From contig KK106986.1 of NCBI GenBank assembly GCA_000611775.1, positions 558,001 through 622,000 of the forward strand: a DNA stretch of 64,000 nucleotides, in the 5' to 3' direction. Below are positions 43,759 to 55,928 of the stretch, one piece after another. A model generated the notes under the pieces. The model did no database searches. It was given only the letters and a program-made list of their open reading frames with translations, and was not told where the DNA came from. The translations under genes were made by a program, and so were the position numbers. Every line of letters begins with the position of its first letter. The stretch's first letter is position 1. The DNA is from Umbilicaria muhlenbergii (Eukaryota; Ascomycota; Lecanoromycetes; Umbilicariales; Umbilicariaceae).

Positions 43759-44807
43759 ATGCACTGCCGTCTCGTCGTAATAGTCCTCCACATGTCCCTC
43801 GTCAGGAAGCGCGTGTATTGAAATGAACGTTATATACGTAATTTCCGCGCCCTCGTCACAGGCTCATCACTTGGCATAGTTTTGAAGATGAGTGGAAGGA
43901 ACAAGTCCTCGTCAGTGTCGAGAAACGGATACTGTAGAGCAAGAGGTCGGATGCCGGGTTCACCGGTCCCAGTGTTGCTGTAATTGAGGAACTGCTATCA
44001 GGGCCGCGCAACTTCTTCGTTCAGTCATTCCTCTATTTGTTGATTGATGGCTGCATAATCTTAGCAGCGGCTCTCCTGCTGGAAACCGCTCACCCGCAAT
44101 ACCAAGAGAGGCTCCCCAGGCTGACGTGGCCTCGAGCCCAGGCCTTGAAGCCCAGGCCTCGAAGCCCAGGCCTCGAAAGAACACAGCAACGTGGTTAGGC
44201 ACTAAAGCACTCCTACTGGCCGAAGAGTCCAGCTGCCAGCCGCCCAACTGACCCCCGTCCGGCCCGAACTGCGCATCAAAGCAAAGCCCCAGGCACCCAC
44301 GGCACCTAGGTTCAGAGAATGCAAATGACAATCCAAACCTGTGTTATTACTATTTTGTATCTTAATCAACTCGATGCTTATTGGTGCGAAACTTGCGGCC
44401 TGCAAATAAGAAGAACAAGACGAGAGTAAGGTAATTCCCTTTCTCGGACTGCTGCGATCACCATTTACTTTCCCAGAATACCTTGCTCTAATGAGGCCGA
44501 AATCTTTATTGCCGTCCTAAGCCCTTCGGCCACGATACTCTACCCTGGAATAGCAAGATCTAATCGCAACTGGATTCCAAACCACCCAAGCTACACTACA
44601 CCCTGCCATCCATACCTTGACCTGCTCTTTGCTTACGAGTGGATGGCTCCGTAGCTGGATGGACTGACGGCGCAAGACTCCGTAGAGTGGAGCGCTTTGT
44701 CTTTCGGGCCTGCGCTTGACGATTCTGATCTTTATGGAAACTCTTGCGCAAATCTAAAAGGTCACTGTTGGTAGAGTGTATCGATCCCTTACCCATTCAC
44801 ACTCATC
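43759..44807. promoter_or_regulatory. Divergent intergenic region upstream of PRP24
   Basis: About 1 kb between divergent genes. It holds a 14-bp tandem repeat at 44131-44177. No coding frame with family features. Confidence 0.4.
44131..44177 (+). repeat. 14-bp tandem repeat
   Basis: Three units of GAAGCCCAGGCCTC, the first slightly diverged. Confidence 0.85.
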
Positions 44808-47800
44808 ATGGACATCAATTCGCTTCTTTCGCCGCAGGATTCCCCTGTGCGCGAGGCAGCGCCCTCACGCTCCCCGCCAGGTAAGGTCCCGGCAGCACCA
44901 GCGAGGAAGCCGCGAAGGACTAAATCATCGACATTGGGGCAACCCGTTACCTCGTCGCCTTTGTCAAGTACGACCCTACCGCCTCCTACGCTTCCGCATA
45001 GCGCAATAGTGCAAGCTCAACAGTCAATGCCTTCACCGACGAATATCAGCCCACACTCGACAGGTATCAGCCCACATTCGACAACCATTAGCCCACATTC
45101 AACAGGTATCAGCCCACATTCTGGGGTCCTCAGTAGCGCAACCAGTACACCCCCGGCGGATCCAAACCGAGCATCATCAAGACCACCTTCGACACCTGGG
45201 ATGGATACATTGGCGGACCTTGCGTCGATGCAGCATCATCAGCAAATCGCGCGGGCGAATGCTGGGGGTTTGCGGAGCGCCGAGGTCTATGACACTCAGC
45301 TCTCGCCCTCCAACATACTTCCCAATCTACATACCATCCCGCGTCCTACTGCGTCTGCTCGATCGTCGTATGAGCTTAAGATCACTGATGCGCCAGCTCA
45401 AACTCCGCCACGTCGAACTTTCACCGCGTTCTCGCTTTCCGAGAAAGAGCTAGAAACTATCGCACAACTAGTGGAATACCTAGCTGAGAACCCTTACACC
45501 TACGAATCACATGTCCAGCTTGTCAACCTCCTTCATCAAGGTCTCGTGTCTCATGTCTATCCCGCATCTTCAAGAATAGTGCAAGGCGATCCATATACCT
45601 ATGATTTACTTGAGGACCTTCGGCAGGCAAGAGAAGCTATGGATGCAAGGTTCGCCATGGGTGAAGACATGTGGGTGGATTGGCTACAGGATCAACAGTT
45701 ACTGGCTAGGACACTGGATGATAGGATTGCAGTAATGGAGTCATGCCAGAGAGCTGTAGAAGAGGAGACTGGGAGTACGAGGCTTTGGAAGCTGTATGGT
45801 GACTGGATGCTTTCTTTATACAGAAACGCACATGCGCAACAGCAAGACAACACGGATCCAAACGGGTCCACAGGTCAACCCCAAGGATGGTCCGAGGAAG
45901 ACAAGCTCGTGGGCAGAGAAGTCTTTGGATGGCAAGCTATGATGGAGGTCTGGAGGCGAGGCATGATGGAGACCAAATGGCGGATTGATGACAGTCATCG
46001 TATATGGGACACATACACTGAACTTCTGATGCAAGATCTTACAAACTCCACTTCAGATGCTATTGCTACCATGAAAGCACACTTTCTGGACCGACTTCAG
46101 ACTCCACACGCCACATGGGATAACACTTTCCAAGCTTTTTCGACCTTCATCTCTAGCTATGACAATATTGCCTATGAGGAAACTATGGTGGCAACAAACC
46201 AACGAGGAGCGGATGCAAAGCGCAAGTATGGCATGCGCGAGGTTTTGGAACTTGCGCTGCATCGCGCGAGAGAAACTGGAGATAGAGACTCAGAGTGGAA
46301 CGCATATGCCGACTACATTGACTGGGAGCTTTCACAAAGCCGCAGAAAAGGGATGTTCAGTTTCGACCTTACAAATACACTTTATCAGCGTGCTATTCTA
46401 CGCTTTCCAACAGGCACTAGTCTCTGGGAAGACTATGTAATATTCCTGACGGACGAAGTCGGAAACAACAATCATCACGCTATGTGTTTGTCTGCAGCTG
46501 AGAGGGCCTCACGACATTGCCCGTGGTCAGGGTCTTTGTGGTCCCAATACCTCTTAGCCGCTGAGCGGGAAGACAGGTCTTTTGAGGATATAGGGCACAT
46601 CAAGCACAAGGCCACTAGCACTGGTCTCTTGGATGCAGGAGGCATGGAAGAAGTTCTCAAAGTACTTACATCATGGTGTGGTTATTTACGCCGTCAGGCG
46701 TTCAGAAAGGATTCGACAGACGAAGAATTGGATGTCGCAGAGGTCGGAATACGGTCCGCTATTGAAGATATGGAGGAACTCGGCCGCAAGAAGTACGGGG
46801 AAGAGTACAGAGGAGATCCATTGTATCGACTTGAGAGAATCTACATCAAATATTTCAGCCAGAGTGGCAGTTGGGACAGCGCGAGAGGAGTCTGGCGTGG
46901 ACTCATACCACGGCGAGGTGATAGCTACGAGTTTTGGCTTCGGTATTATGGCTGGGAAATGATGACATGGGGCATGTTGATGCAAGATGGGCTTGACGGC
47001 GTCAGTGTGAGCGAGCGGAGAGCGACTACACCAAAGCAAGCTACGGCTGTCCTTCGTCAAGCGCTTAAGAGGACGAACATAGACTGGCCGGAGAAGATTA
47101 TGGAAACTTTCATACACCACTGTGAGGATCATGAAAATGTGGAAGAGCTCCAACTTGCTGTTGTCCTGGTCAAGAAGGCAACGAAAGGTGTGACCAAACG
47201 GCGTGAGAAAGAGGCCCTTCAGTCAGCAGATGCACCTGCCTCTCAGCACCAGCAAAGCGTGTTGGATGCAAATGCCGATGACATCAGCGCCACTGCTGGC
47301 AAGAGGAAACGGGAGGAAGAGATCAATACGAACAACGACGTAGTCACGAAAAGGCTCAAACCGGAAATAGCTCACGGAGACGCAACCCCTGCCGAAGATC
47401 TGTCAACGCCGGCTTTTTCTCTGGTCAAAAGAGACCGCGAGAACGCAACGGTGATAGTTCGAAACCTGCCTCCTGAGACTACTGAGACACGGGTCCGACA
47501 GTATTTCAGAGATGTGAGTGGACTAGGCCATGCTCGTATTGCGTAAAGGCTAAGTTGGGCTCTAGTGTGGTATGATCAACAGCCTGAAGCTTCTTCGAGA
47601 CGACGACGGGGCCTCCGCCTCTGCCACAATTGAATTCGACTCGGCAGAGGATGTCTTAACCGCCCAGACGAAAGATATGAAGACATTTGACGGACAATCG
47701 ATAGAGGTGCAAGTGGGCACTGGGTCAACGTTATTTGTCACCAACTTCCCTCCTACTGCAGATGAACACTACATACGAGAAATGTTTCAAAAGGTAGGAA

Positions 47801-49066
47801 ATCTTGATTGCTTGCATATAGAGCGAAAAAGCTGATTTATTGCAGTACGCCGACATTGTCGATATTCGTTTCCCGTCATTGAAGTATAATACCCACAGGC
47901 GCTTTTGTTATTTGCAATTCAAGTCATCGAATCAAGCGCAGGCCGCAACACAGCTGGACGGTCAGCTGTTGGGCGGCAAGCTGAAGTTGGTGGCGAAGAT
48001 ATCAGATCCTGGACACAAGCAGGACAGGACTGGTGCCCTCTACGACGGCAGAGAGGTATACGTGTCAAACGTTGACTGGAGTGCCACGGAGGAAGAGATC
48101 AGTCAAATCTTCTCAAAGTATGGCAGGGTAGAACGGGTCCGCATACCAACCAATGTCGCAGGCAAGAGCAAAGGCATTGCTTTCGTTGTATTTGCAACAA
48201 AAGTAAGTGACATGATGCTTCACTTCACTAGAGACGAGTCATACTGATTACTGGCCCAGGATGAGGCAAACGCAGCGTTGGACATGAATCTGACCAAGTT
48301 CAAGACCCGCCTTCTCAATGTTGCCCTCTCAACTGCAAATCCTGCTAAACGACAGGCCACAACGGTCATTGCATCCAACTCACGTTCCACCGCCTCTCCA
48401 TCTCCCGAAGACCTTCATGGAAATGGCAATAGTAACGACGGAAATGCCGCATCAGCACGCAGGGCCTCCTCCGGCACCGATGTGAAAACATCAGCCGAAG
48501 AAATCAAATCACGAACCCTCGCCCTGCTCAACATTCCAGACACCGTCAACGACGCCCGTATCCGTGCCATCGTTGAGCCTTACGGTCCACTCGTCAGAGT
48601 GGTGCTACGGCCCGATCACCAAGGAGCCATTGTGGAATTCCAAGACGTCAAAGACGCCGGAAAAGCAGCGCTGGGGCTGGAAGGATTGGAAATTGCTATC
48701 GGAAGGAAGATAGGCGTGGGAAGTGTAACTGAGATGCTGGAGCAGAAGGCCGAGTGGAGAACAGATCGGATAGTTGCCGCATCCAAGAAAGACAAGGACA
48801 AAAGTGGAAATGCTGCAACACTGCCACCGACGGCGCCTGTACGACGGCCGAACCAGCCGGGTGCGAGGAGGGGCGGTAAAGGTGGCTTGGGTGTGAAGAG
48901 AGGCGGTGTCGGACTCAGTGGAAGTAGGGGGACGCAGGATGGGGCAGGTGCAGCAGCTGGGGATGGGAGATTAAGTGGTGATGTGAATGACGCTGAAAAG
49001 GCAGGAGGGCAAGAGGCGAAGGCGAAAAGCAATGCCGATTTCAAGGCCATGTTCTTGAAACAGTGA
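44808..49066 (+). CDS. PRP24: U4/U6 snRNP recycling factor, PRP24/SART3 family
   Basis: Exons 44808-47513, 47566-47793, 47846-48202 and 48260-49066; introns of 52, 52 and 57 nt; 1365 residues. It reanneals U4 and U6 snRNAs in the nucleus. The N-terminus is low-complexity with four ISPHST repeats. Residues about 210-800 are HAT/TPR-like helical repeats (e.g. LWEDYVIFLTDEVGNN, TRLWKLYGDWMLSLYR), as in SART3 and filamentous-fungal Prp24. A basic linker (GKRKREEE) precedes several RRMs: ATVIVRNLPPETTETRVRQY, STLFVTNFPPTADEHYIREM, REVYVSNVDWSATEEEISQI, and a diverged RTLALLNIPDTVNDARIRAI. The end SNADFKAMFLKQ matches the Lsm-interaction motif. Third-position bias turns from C to G near 48650. Confidence 0.9.
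45040..45124 (+). repeat. 21-bp coding tandem repeat (ISPHSTG x4)
   Basis: Four head-to-tail units of ATCAGCCCACATTCGACAGGT-like sequence encode ISPHSTG/ISPHSTT. Third bases vary between units. Confidence 0.9.
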
Positions 49067-49605
49067 GAGTTGTATGGGAAAGGAGTATTGCTCGACATTT
49101 GGCATCATCTCGGTTGCTGGCGATCTGTGGCATCGCGGGATATAGATACAATTGTTCTGAACGGGCTTCTGTAACTATTACGTTTTACGGGTTGCACAGT
49201 GTATCGACAAATTAGGGGCGGTCACGAATCTGTACCGATAATGTCGAAGAAGAAACATCAGCAGGCTTTCTGATCTTCCCGTATTTGTTGGTTCATGCTA
49301 ATGAGCACCTGCCGCGCCAAACCCACCAAGCGTAGCAAGAACGTATGAAGAACAAGCCGCGAGGCCTATAAATCCTCCACCTACCGCGCCGCCGCGTGCC
49401 CACGAGCCCGCCCTACCACAAGGCTGAGCCAAGACCACGATATCGATAACGCTCGCAACCGAACCGAGTCAGTTCGGCCAGGGTCCAGTCGTCCATGATT
49501 TGTACTGCATAGGTACCACCACCCAACCTCCACAACCCCCCTTCCCCTCTACTGCGGCCTTCCCACCTCATCACCACCATTCTTCCCCCTCCAATCCACC
49601 CCACA
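49067..49605. other. Intergenic
   Basis: PRP24 3' flank and promoter of the next gene. From 49500 the plus strand is strongly C-rich and runs into the coding start. No gene recognised. Confidence 0.4.
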
Positions 49606-50299
49606 ATGTCCACCACCACCCCCCCCGGGATCCCCCCGACCACCGCCTCCCCCCTCCGCTGGACCCTCGGTTTCCTCCTCGTAGGCATGGCCTGGGGCCT
49701 AACCACGCCGTTCATCCGGCGCGCCGCCCTATCCTTCCACGCCACCCCGCGCCCCAGCGTCGACGCCATCGACACGACTACCACGACCGGTTGGACGCGG
49801 AAGAAAGTGGCAGGCGGGGTGTGGATGGTGGTGGATTTGCTGAAGAGGCCGGCGTATGCGGTGCCGCTTGTGGTGAATCTCACGGGGAGCGTGTGGTTTT
49901 TTTTGCTGATCGGACGGGCTGGTGAGTGAGGGACTGTTTTCTTTGGGTTTGGGGAGCTGGGGAGGGGGAAGGGCCCCGGGGCGGGGGGCGGGCGCGTAGG
50001 GCTTTTTGGGTGGGTGGGTTGGGGGAGAAGAGGATTGTTGTGCTGACGATGGGGTGTGGGGTGGGACAGAGCTGAGTCTTACGGTGCCGATTACGAATTC
50101 GTTGGCGTTTTTGTTTACGGTGTTGGGGGAGTGGTGGGCGGAGGGGAAGGTGATTTCGAGAGGTGAGTTTTGTCTGTTCGTTGGAGTTCTGGATGGGGGG
50201 ATGGAATTGGCTGATGGATGTGGATGGGTAGATACTTGGATTGGGATGGCGTTTGTGCTGGGGGGGATCGCGCTTTGTGTGCAGTCGAAGAATACTTGA
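49606..50299 (+). CDS. TMEM234-like small multi-pass membrane protein
   Basis: Exons 49606-49921, 50070-50162 and 50232-50299, with introns of 148 and 69 nt in phase; 158 residues. It has four hydrophobic segments: LRWTLGFLLVGMAWGLTTPF, AYAVPLVVNLTGSVWFFLLI, ELSLTVPITNSLAFLFTVLG and TWIGMAFVLGGIALCVQ. The order WG-TTPF-RR, then LLKRPAYAVPL-NLTGS and VPITNSLAFLFT, is that of the TMEM234 family, a relative of the drug/metabolite transporter fold. Its substrate is unknown. Coding is C-rich before about 49795 and G-rich after, with introns also G-rich. Confidence 0.85.
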
Positions 50300-50699
50300 T
50301 GGGTTGGGGTTTGTGGATTGGTTTTCTTGTCTACCATCGACACGGCGAGTTTCTAGTTCGTGCTACATCTCTTCGCGGGTAGCCGTGGAACGTTTCTCAC
50401 ACGTACGTTTCTGCAGAAGATTCATGTTCAGATGTTCATTATTACACGCACAATGTGGTAGCTGTTAAAAGAGCTACGTGATAATACAAGCAAGAGCGGC
50501 CCGAGTGCCCAGCTCTGTTTGCGCCCACCAAGTCTGACCAGCTTGGATACATCCCAGATTATAATCCTCCCAATGACAGCCTGCGCGCTATGACAAGCTT
50601 CTTATATGTATAAGCAAATCGTACATGCCCTCCAATCCGTGTATACTTGACTCATATAACCCAGCCGCGAATGCAAGCAATCGAGAAGACATATCAGCG
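50300..50699. other. Intergenic, convergent 3' flanks
   Basis: No coding sequence recognised. Confidence 0.4.
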
Positions 50700-53518
50700 T
50701 CATGGTCCATATCTGCTCCTTCTAGCCCTTCCCATACCTCCGCCACCGACTCCAATATCGATCCTGCTAATCTCTTCACTCAGGGTGTTCATCCCATAAT
50801 CCTCCTGCCCCATCGCTAGCGGCAGTTTCGCCGGGATTGGTGGAGGACCGATTGGTGGATTCCGCGCGTAAGTAGGACTACTGTTATAGCCATAGTTTTC
50901 ATGCTCTCTTAATGGATATTCGGATGCGGATGTTCGCGGAAGTGAAGACCGAGGTGGGTTATTGTTGAGTGTAGGGACAAGAGGACTAGAATTCGGCTGA
51001 GGGAGAGGTCCGCGAGTTTTCTTTTGCAAGCGGGTGCGATTGGTAGACCCTGCTGAGATGGGAGAGACGGAGTCGACAGGAGAAGAAGCATAGACAGGTG
51101 TAGAGACGGACTGAGGAAGGATTGTCGTATCCCGTGGGGGCCTTCGCCCCGCCGGTGGCATAGGTTGAGCGCCTTGTGGACTGTGTCTAAACCTCAAAGT
51201 CACTTCCGGGCCCTTTCTAGGAATTTTGCGTTCGGGCTCGGGCGCCCAGGTGTCAGCCGGAAGATGGTCAGATGGATCTATGACGCGCCCATCGGCGCTG
51301 ATGATAGGACCTTCGTCTCTCTGGGCCTCTCGCTGGGCCTGATAAGCAGCTTCTTTGGCTTGCTCGGGTGTCTGATATCTTGGTCTCTGTTGGTTGATAC
51401 TGCTAGAGGCGGAGCTGACTTTGGGATTGAAAGTCTCGTATGAATCGGGCGAGAATGGCATGCTTGATGGACGAGCCTCTTCGGGTTGAGGGCTAACCGA
51501 TTTCCGGACGGGGGTTCGTGGATCAGGACTCAGGGCACGTGGTTTAATGATAGGAGCCGAAGCGCGATGTGCTCCTCTTCCTTGCGCATCGTCGGATGAG
51601 GCGAAGGACTGCGAAGATGCCTGCCAAGTTGATGCATGTGGTCGCTGTTGTGAGTCGTGCTGTGGTAGAGGTCTGTTCATGAACGCTGCCCCCGCAGAAT
51701 TTCTATGTCTGGCGCTCATCCGAGTTTCGTGTATCATTCGTTCCGACTCAGCCTCGGCTATACCTGGATCGTATCCCGGAACCAGACTAGGAGGCATTGC
51801 CGCACTATGCTCTCTCAAAGGAGACGGTAATGTTGGATCCTGCGACTGACGTCGCGTGGGGTGACTGAATGAAGTTTGTGACGATACGGAATTGCCAGAA
51901 TAAGAGAAAGGTTGTGATGTTAACGGAGACACGGGCGGCTGATCCATATGATGGCTTTGGTTGCTTTGAACCTGATGCAGAGGGCTTGCAGAAGTACTAC
52001 TCCGCATGGTTCGAAGTTTCAGTGGAGCCGGTGCAGGTACCTGTCGGTAATTTTCTGCGTAGTACTGCTCAGCGGACTGAGTCTGAGATCTCAATCCAGA
52101 ATCCCGATGAGCTGGCGGTGGCGGTGGAGTTCCATCATCAGTGATCGTCGCCTGTTGCGAGGTTTGCCTTGCATCGTACGGGGACTCTACAGAACGATAT
52201 CTCAACGGACTTTCCTCGTAGCTGATGTCCCTTGGCGGAATTGGTGAGTATCCTACTTGACCGTTGGCTTGGTAAGATCGTTCTCGATAGTCGGGCAATG
52301 AGTATGGCGTTGGTAGTGAGGGCTCAGGACTCGAATGGGAGTTACCTTGAGCGCTGTGAACTGCAGGTGGCTGAGGACTCAGTCTTGCACGTCTGCTATT
52401 ATAAGGCGGTAGCTCTGGAAGACCGATGTCCTGATATATTTCGCGGTGCGAGTCTCGGTTGAAGTTATGGTTGCGTTCTTCATGGTTTGCTCCATACGCA
52501 GATCCTTCAGCGGGGTAGCTCCCATGTTGGAGACCATTTTGACGTTCAACTGTGTTGTTCGTGACATAGCCCGCATTGTCGAACGACTCATCTTGGAATG
52601 CAGGCTGCATAGCTTCGGGTGCTACCGCACCAGTCCCATCATAACCACCGTAACTGGAGCCATTTGAGCCGTTTGGTGGGGTAGGTAGGCCTCGTACTCG
52701 GTTGTGTTGATACCCAGTATCCACAACCGGTCGGCCTACGGGGCTATAGTCCATGGACCTATGCACGAGCTGTGGTTGAGGACCGACTGTATGTTCATAC
52801 CCTGACGATGGCTTGTAAGGAAGGGGAGAAGATTGGGTATGATCGGGCATGGCGGGACGAAGAGGCGACGAGTCTGTCGGATCCGGAGGTAGCGGTCTTC
52901 GCTTGACCGGCTTTGCCTGCCTTGGTCCTCCAATGGAGTCTCTTCCCCGGTGCTCCCTTTCGTTACTCAAGCTCTCCTGTTGTTGCACTCCAGTGGCTTC
53001 CTCCTTCGGCCGAGTATCGTAGTAGGTCAACTCGATCCGAATCTCCCCAGCATACCTGCCTTTGCAGTTCAAGTTGTGCCAGAGATCATTCTGTCCGCCC
53101 CCCGGTACGACCACCTTGTCCAAGGGCACCCACGTTTCCCCTATAAGATCTGTCCTCTTATCGTCATTGAAGACGGAGACTTTCAGTTGGTAATAATCTG
53201 GTGAGTCGTGCACGGTAAATCGGAGCTCTTGGTCCCTGTAAACTGGTCAGTTTAAGTCGTGTGCAAGTGGAGGCAATGCTATTACCAGCGTGGTGTTTGG
53301 CCTCCTCTCCTGTCGGTTTCGGTTTTCTTGGCCTCCTTTCCCAGCCGTGCAGCACAATACGGATCTTGTTTGCCCATTGTTTTCCTATTAGGCAAGTTCT
53401 TGGCTCGGTCCACAATGACAACCAGCGTTCCAATCTCAGGCCCGTCGACTGTCATATCAGCGTAAATCCCGGCGGTATGCGCACCGGTAAAGGCTGCCAT
53501 AGCTGCTTTGGAAGCCAT
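50700..53518 (-). CDS. C2-domain, proline-rich Inn1/Fic1-like cytokinesis protein
   Basis: Exons 53286-53518 and 50700-53235, intron 53236-53285 (GTAATA..TTTACAG); 922 residues. Residues about 25-140 form a C2 domain: GTLVVIVDRAKNLPNRKTMG, KQDPYCAARLG, TPRW joined to DQELRFTVHDSPDYYQLKV, then KGRYAGEIRIELTYYD. The rest is long, disordered and rich in Pro, Ser and Gln, with many PxxP motifs (KRRPLPPDP, PPPPPAHRD, GPPPIPAKLPLAMG). This matches ingression proteins Inn1/Fic1, whose C2 domain acts at the division site while PxxP motifs bind SH3 partners such as F-BAR proteins. The start MASKAAMAAF follows 11 in-frame codons without an ATG. Confidence 0.8.
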
Positions 53519-54954
53519 CACGACGACTTGTTGTGCGCTAGAAGATACCACAGGAAGATCGATTATGTCGAGTTCAAGAGCACAGGGCTTGGCACGGTCG
53601 TTCGAGGCAGCCTCGTAAGCCTCCGTGTCTTGCGCCCCAGGTATGCCAGATCATGAAGGAAATGCTGATGTGTGCATATCGTCCGTGATTTTGGTGAAGA
53701 CTCCACCGATGTTGTTATTGGTGTTAGGTGCAGGGAGCTCTCGGAGTTTTGTTCGAATCGGTGGTACGAGTAATGCAGCGGCAGAACTCAAGTGGCTGAA
53801 GGAGGCTGGAGGCGTTACGCGGCGGATTTTCGATCCAATTGGAAAGCCAACAGCGGACACTTGAATAATGCAAGTAGATCTAGCTCGTTCCATAGGCCTA
53901 ATTGAATAACAGCGTCCTGGAGCCAACGGCCAAGTCATGTATGCGCAACTGATCCAGCTGTTCCGGTGCTCGAGATCGGTGGCAGAGCCTCAGCAGTCGT
54001 GTTGGCGTGGGATGACGCCAAAACGCGCGGGCAAGGATCGACGGCAGGGATGTCGGGAATAGAAGTAAGGTAGCAACATGGCTCGCATGGCAACCAGCCC
54101 AAACCGGGTCAGATTGATCGTGTTGCAACTTTCAGTGTGGCACAAGATGAACGATACGATGACTGCCTTCAGATCTCTCTGGAAGCAGCACTCACGTCTA
54201 CATACGCCAAGTTGAAGATCCTGCACTACAGGGCATATTTCGCCATCGAAAGTACCAATCAGCTTTCAGCTCAGCTTTACGCTCACGAAGGCAAGGGTCC
54301 GCGGCCTAAGGTGCACAAATGGCGGTCAACGTGTCTAGATCGCTTTGAACAACCATATGGTCTCCAGACAATAGAAGCGCGACACGAGATAGTAGTGACA
54401 TATTGGTCCGCTGGGAAAGCCATTGATCACGCGGTCAGTAACCGCTCACCGCGACGTGGCAACAAGTTGAGAGGGAGGACTTCACAGAATTTGTGTCCGC
54501 TGCCAAAAGCGTATATTTTGGTGGCCTCCCTTTGCAATATTGATGTCACTGAAGATCTCTGACTGTAGTTTGGGGTTGATTGGTCTTCTCAAAGAGCACT
54601 GACCGATGAAGGTACTGTGCAACCTGGACTTTCTATTCCAAGGCTTTCCTGTTACTGCAATAAAGGTCCGCGGTGTGTCCGAGGCGTGTTCCATACTTGG
54701 TTCGATTTGCAATGCTATCTCATAACACACGACGGGGATTTGGTATTCACCTATATCGAAGTCCTTCACCTTGCACAGTTCAGATAAGCTGCTGTCACCC
54801 GCTGGGAGTGAATCCGAACACCCTCTTGAGATAAGAGTGTCATATCCGAAGTGTCCGGAGTCATCTCCTGCCTATATCTTCCACACAACCCTGTCGTCTG
54901 TTTCCTTATCCCCAACCTGATTTACTTAGTCTCATACTACCTTGAGGGTCGTCA
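53519..54954. promoter_or_regulatory. Divergent intergenic region, C2-protein and hydrolase genes
   Basis: 1.4 kb between divergent genes. Frames on both strands (e.g. 54137-54562 plus) lack recognisable features. Nothing further identified. Confidence 0.4.
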
Positions 54955-55928
54955 ATGTCGCCGGCCTCGATGTCCCCTCTTTTCTCACAAAACTTCGGCC
55001 AAATGGCGCACCACATCCTCGGCGGCTACCGCACCAATACGATCCGACCGACCATTATCCTCGTCCACGGGGGCTGGCAGGGACCCTCCACCTTTTCTCT
55101 CCTTGTCCCTCGTCTTGAGAAGGCCGGATACTCTGTCTTCGCGCCAACTCTGCCCTCTGCAGCCACCAAACCCGCGCTACCCAACTTCGACGAGGATGTC
55201 AAGATCGTTCACAACGCTGTTCAGAGTGTCGTAGAGACTGGTAAGGAAGTTATTGTCGTCATGCACTCCTATGGTGCCGTTGTCGGTTGTGAGGCGCTTC
55301 GTGGGATCAAAGTCAAGGACATGATCGAGCCAGTGCAGAGTAACGACGATCTCGAGGCAGGAGGTGTTATCAAGCTTGTGTTCCTCTGCGGAATGTTGTT
55401 GCCAATAGGCGGTAGTACTTGGAAAGCAGAGAAGGGCAACGATCCAATTCCAGGCTTCGATTGCGTGGTCAGTGAGACCTGTGCCAAATTGGTGAACGAA
55501 TGTACTGATGAGGAACTCGACACCTTAGGAAAATCTCATCACCGTCAAAGATGCTCCCAACCGTTTCTTCAACGATCTTCCCCCTCACGCCGCTGCATAT
55601 TGGACTTCTAAGATACGCGCCCAATCCAGACCGTAAGTACTCCACTCCTTCCTCAGGCGACCATCGGTCCAGCTAACAACATACCCGACAATTTAGAGCA
55701 TACAGTAGCCAGCTCACGTATGCAGCTTACCGTCACATCCCGTGCTCCTACCTCATTTGCACACGAGACCAAGCTCTTCCGCCCAAGGTCCAAGAGCGCA
55801 TGGTAGCTATGGCCGGGATCGAGGAGACAGCGAGGGTAGAAGCAGGCCACTCGCCGCATCTTTCACAGCCGGGGGTTGTCGAGAGGTTCATTAGGAAGAG
55901 TGCTGGCGAGTTCTTGTCCATGATGTGA
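54955..55928 (+). CDS. Alpha/beta hydrolase (plant methylesterase-like)
   Basis: Exons 54955-55467, 55529-55632 and 55697-55928. The introns are 61 nt (GTCAGT..CCTTAG, branch TACTGAT) and 64 nt (GTAAGT..TTTAG, branch GCTAAC); 282 residues. IILVHGGWQGPSTFSLLVPR is the oxyanion-side strand and loop. The nucleophile elbow is VVMHSYGAVVG with Ser near 105. The acid is in YLICTRDQALPP and the histidine in EAGHSPHLSQPG, so the triad is complete. Without the first intron the frame would shift after TLGKSHHRQR; the splice restores ENLITVKDAPNRFFNDLPPH. Substrate unknown; related proteins are esterases or hydroxynitrile-lyase-like. ATG 55003 is an alternative start. Confidence 0.85.

Noticed and set aside
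54137-54562. 141-codon plus-strand frame upstream of the hydrolase
   Set aside because: No domain, signal peptide or regular codon use.
55529-55611. Frameshift in the hydrolase gene
   Set aside because: A 61-nt intron with GTCAGT donor, TACTGAT branch and TTAG acceptor restores the family sequence, so no frameshift is needed.
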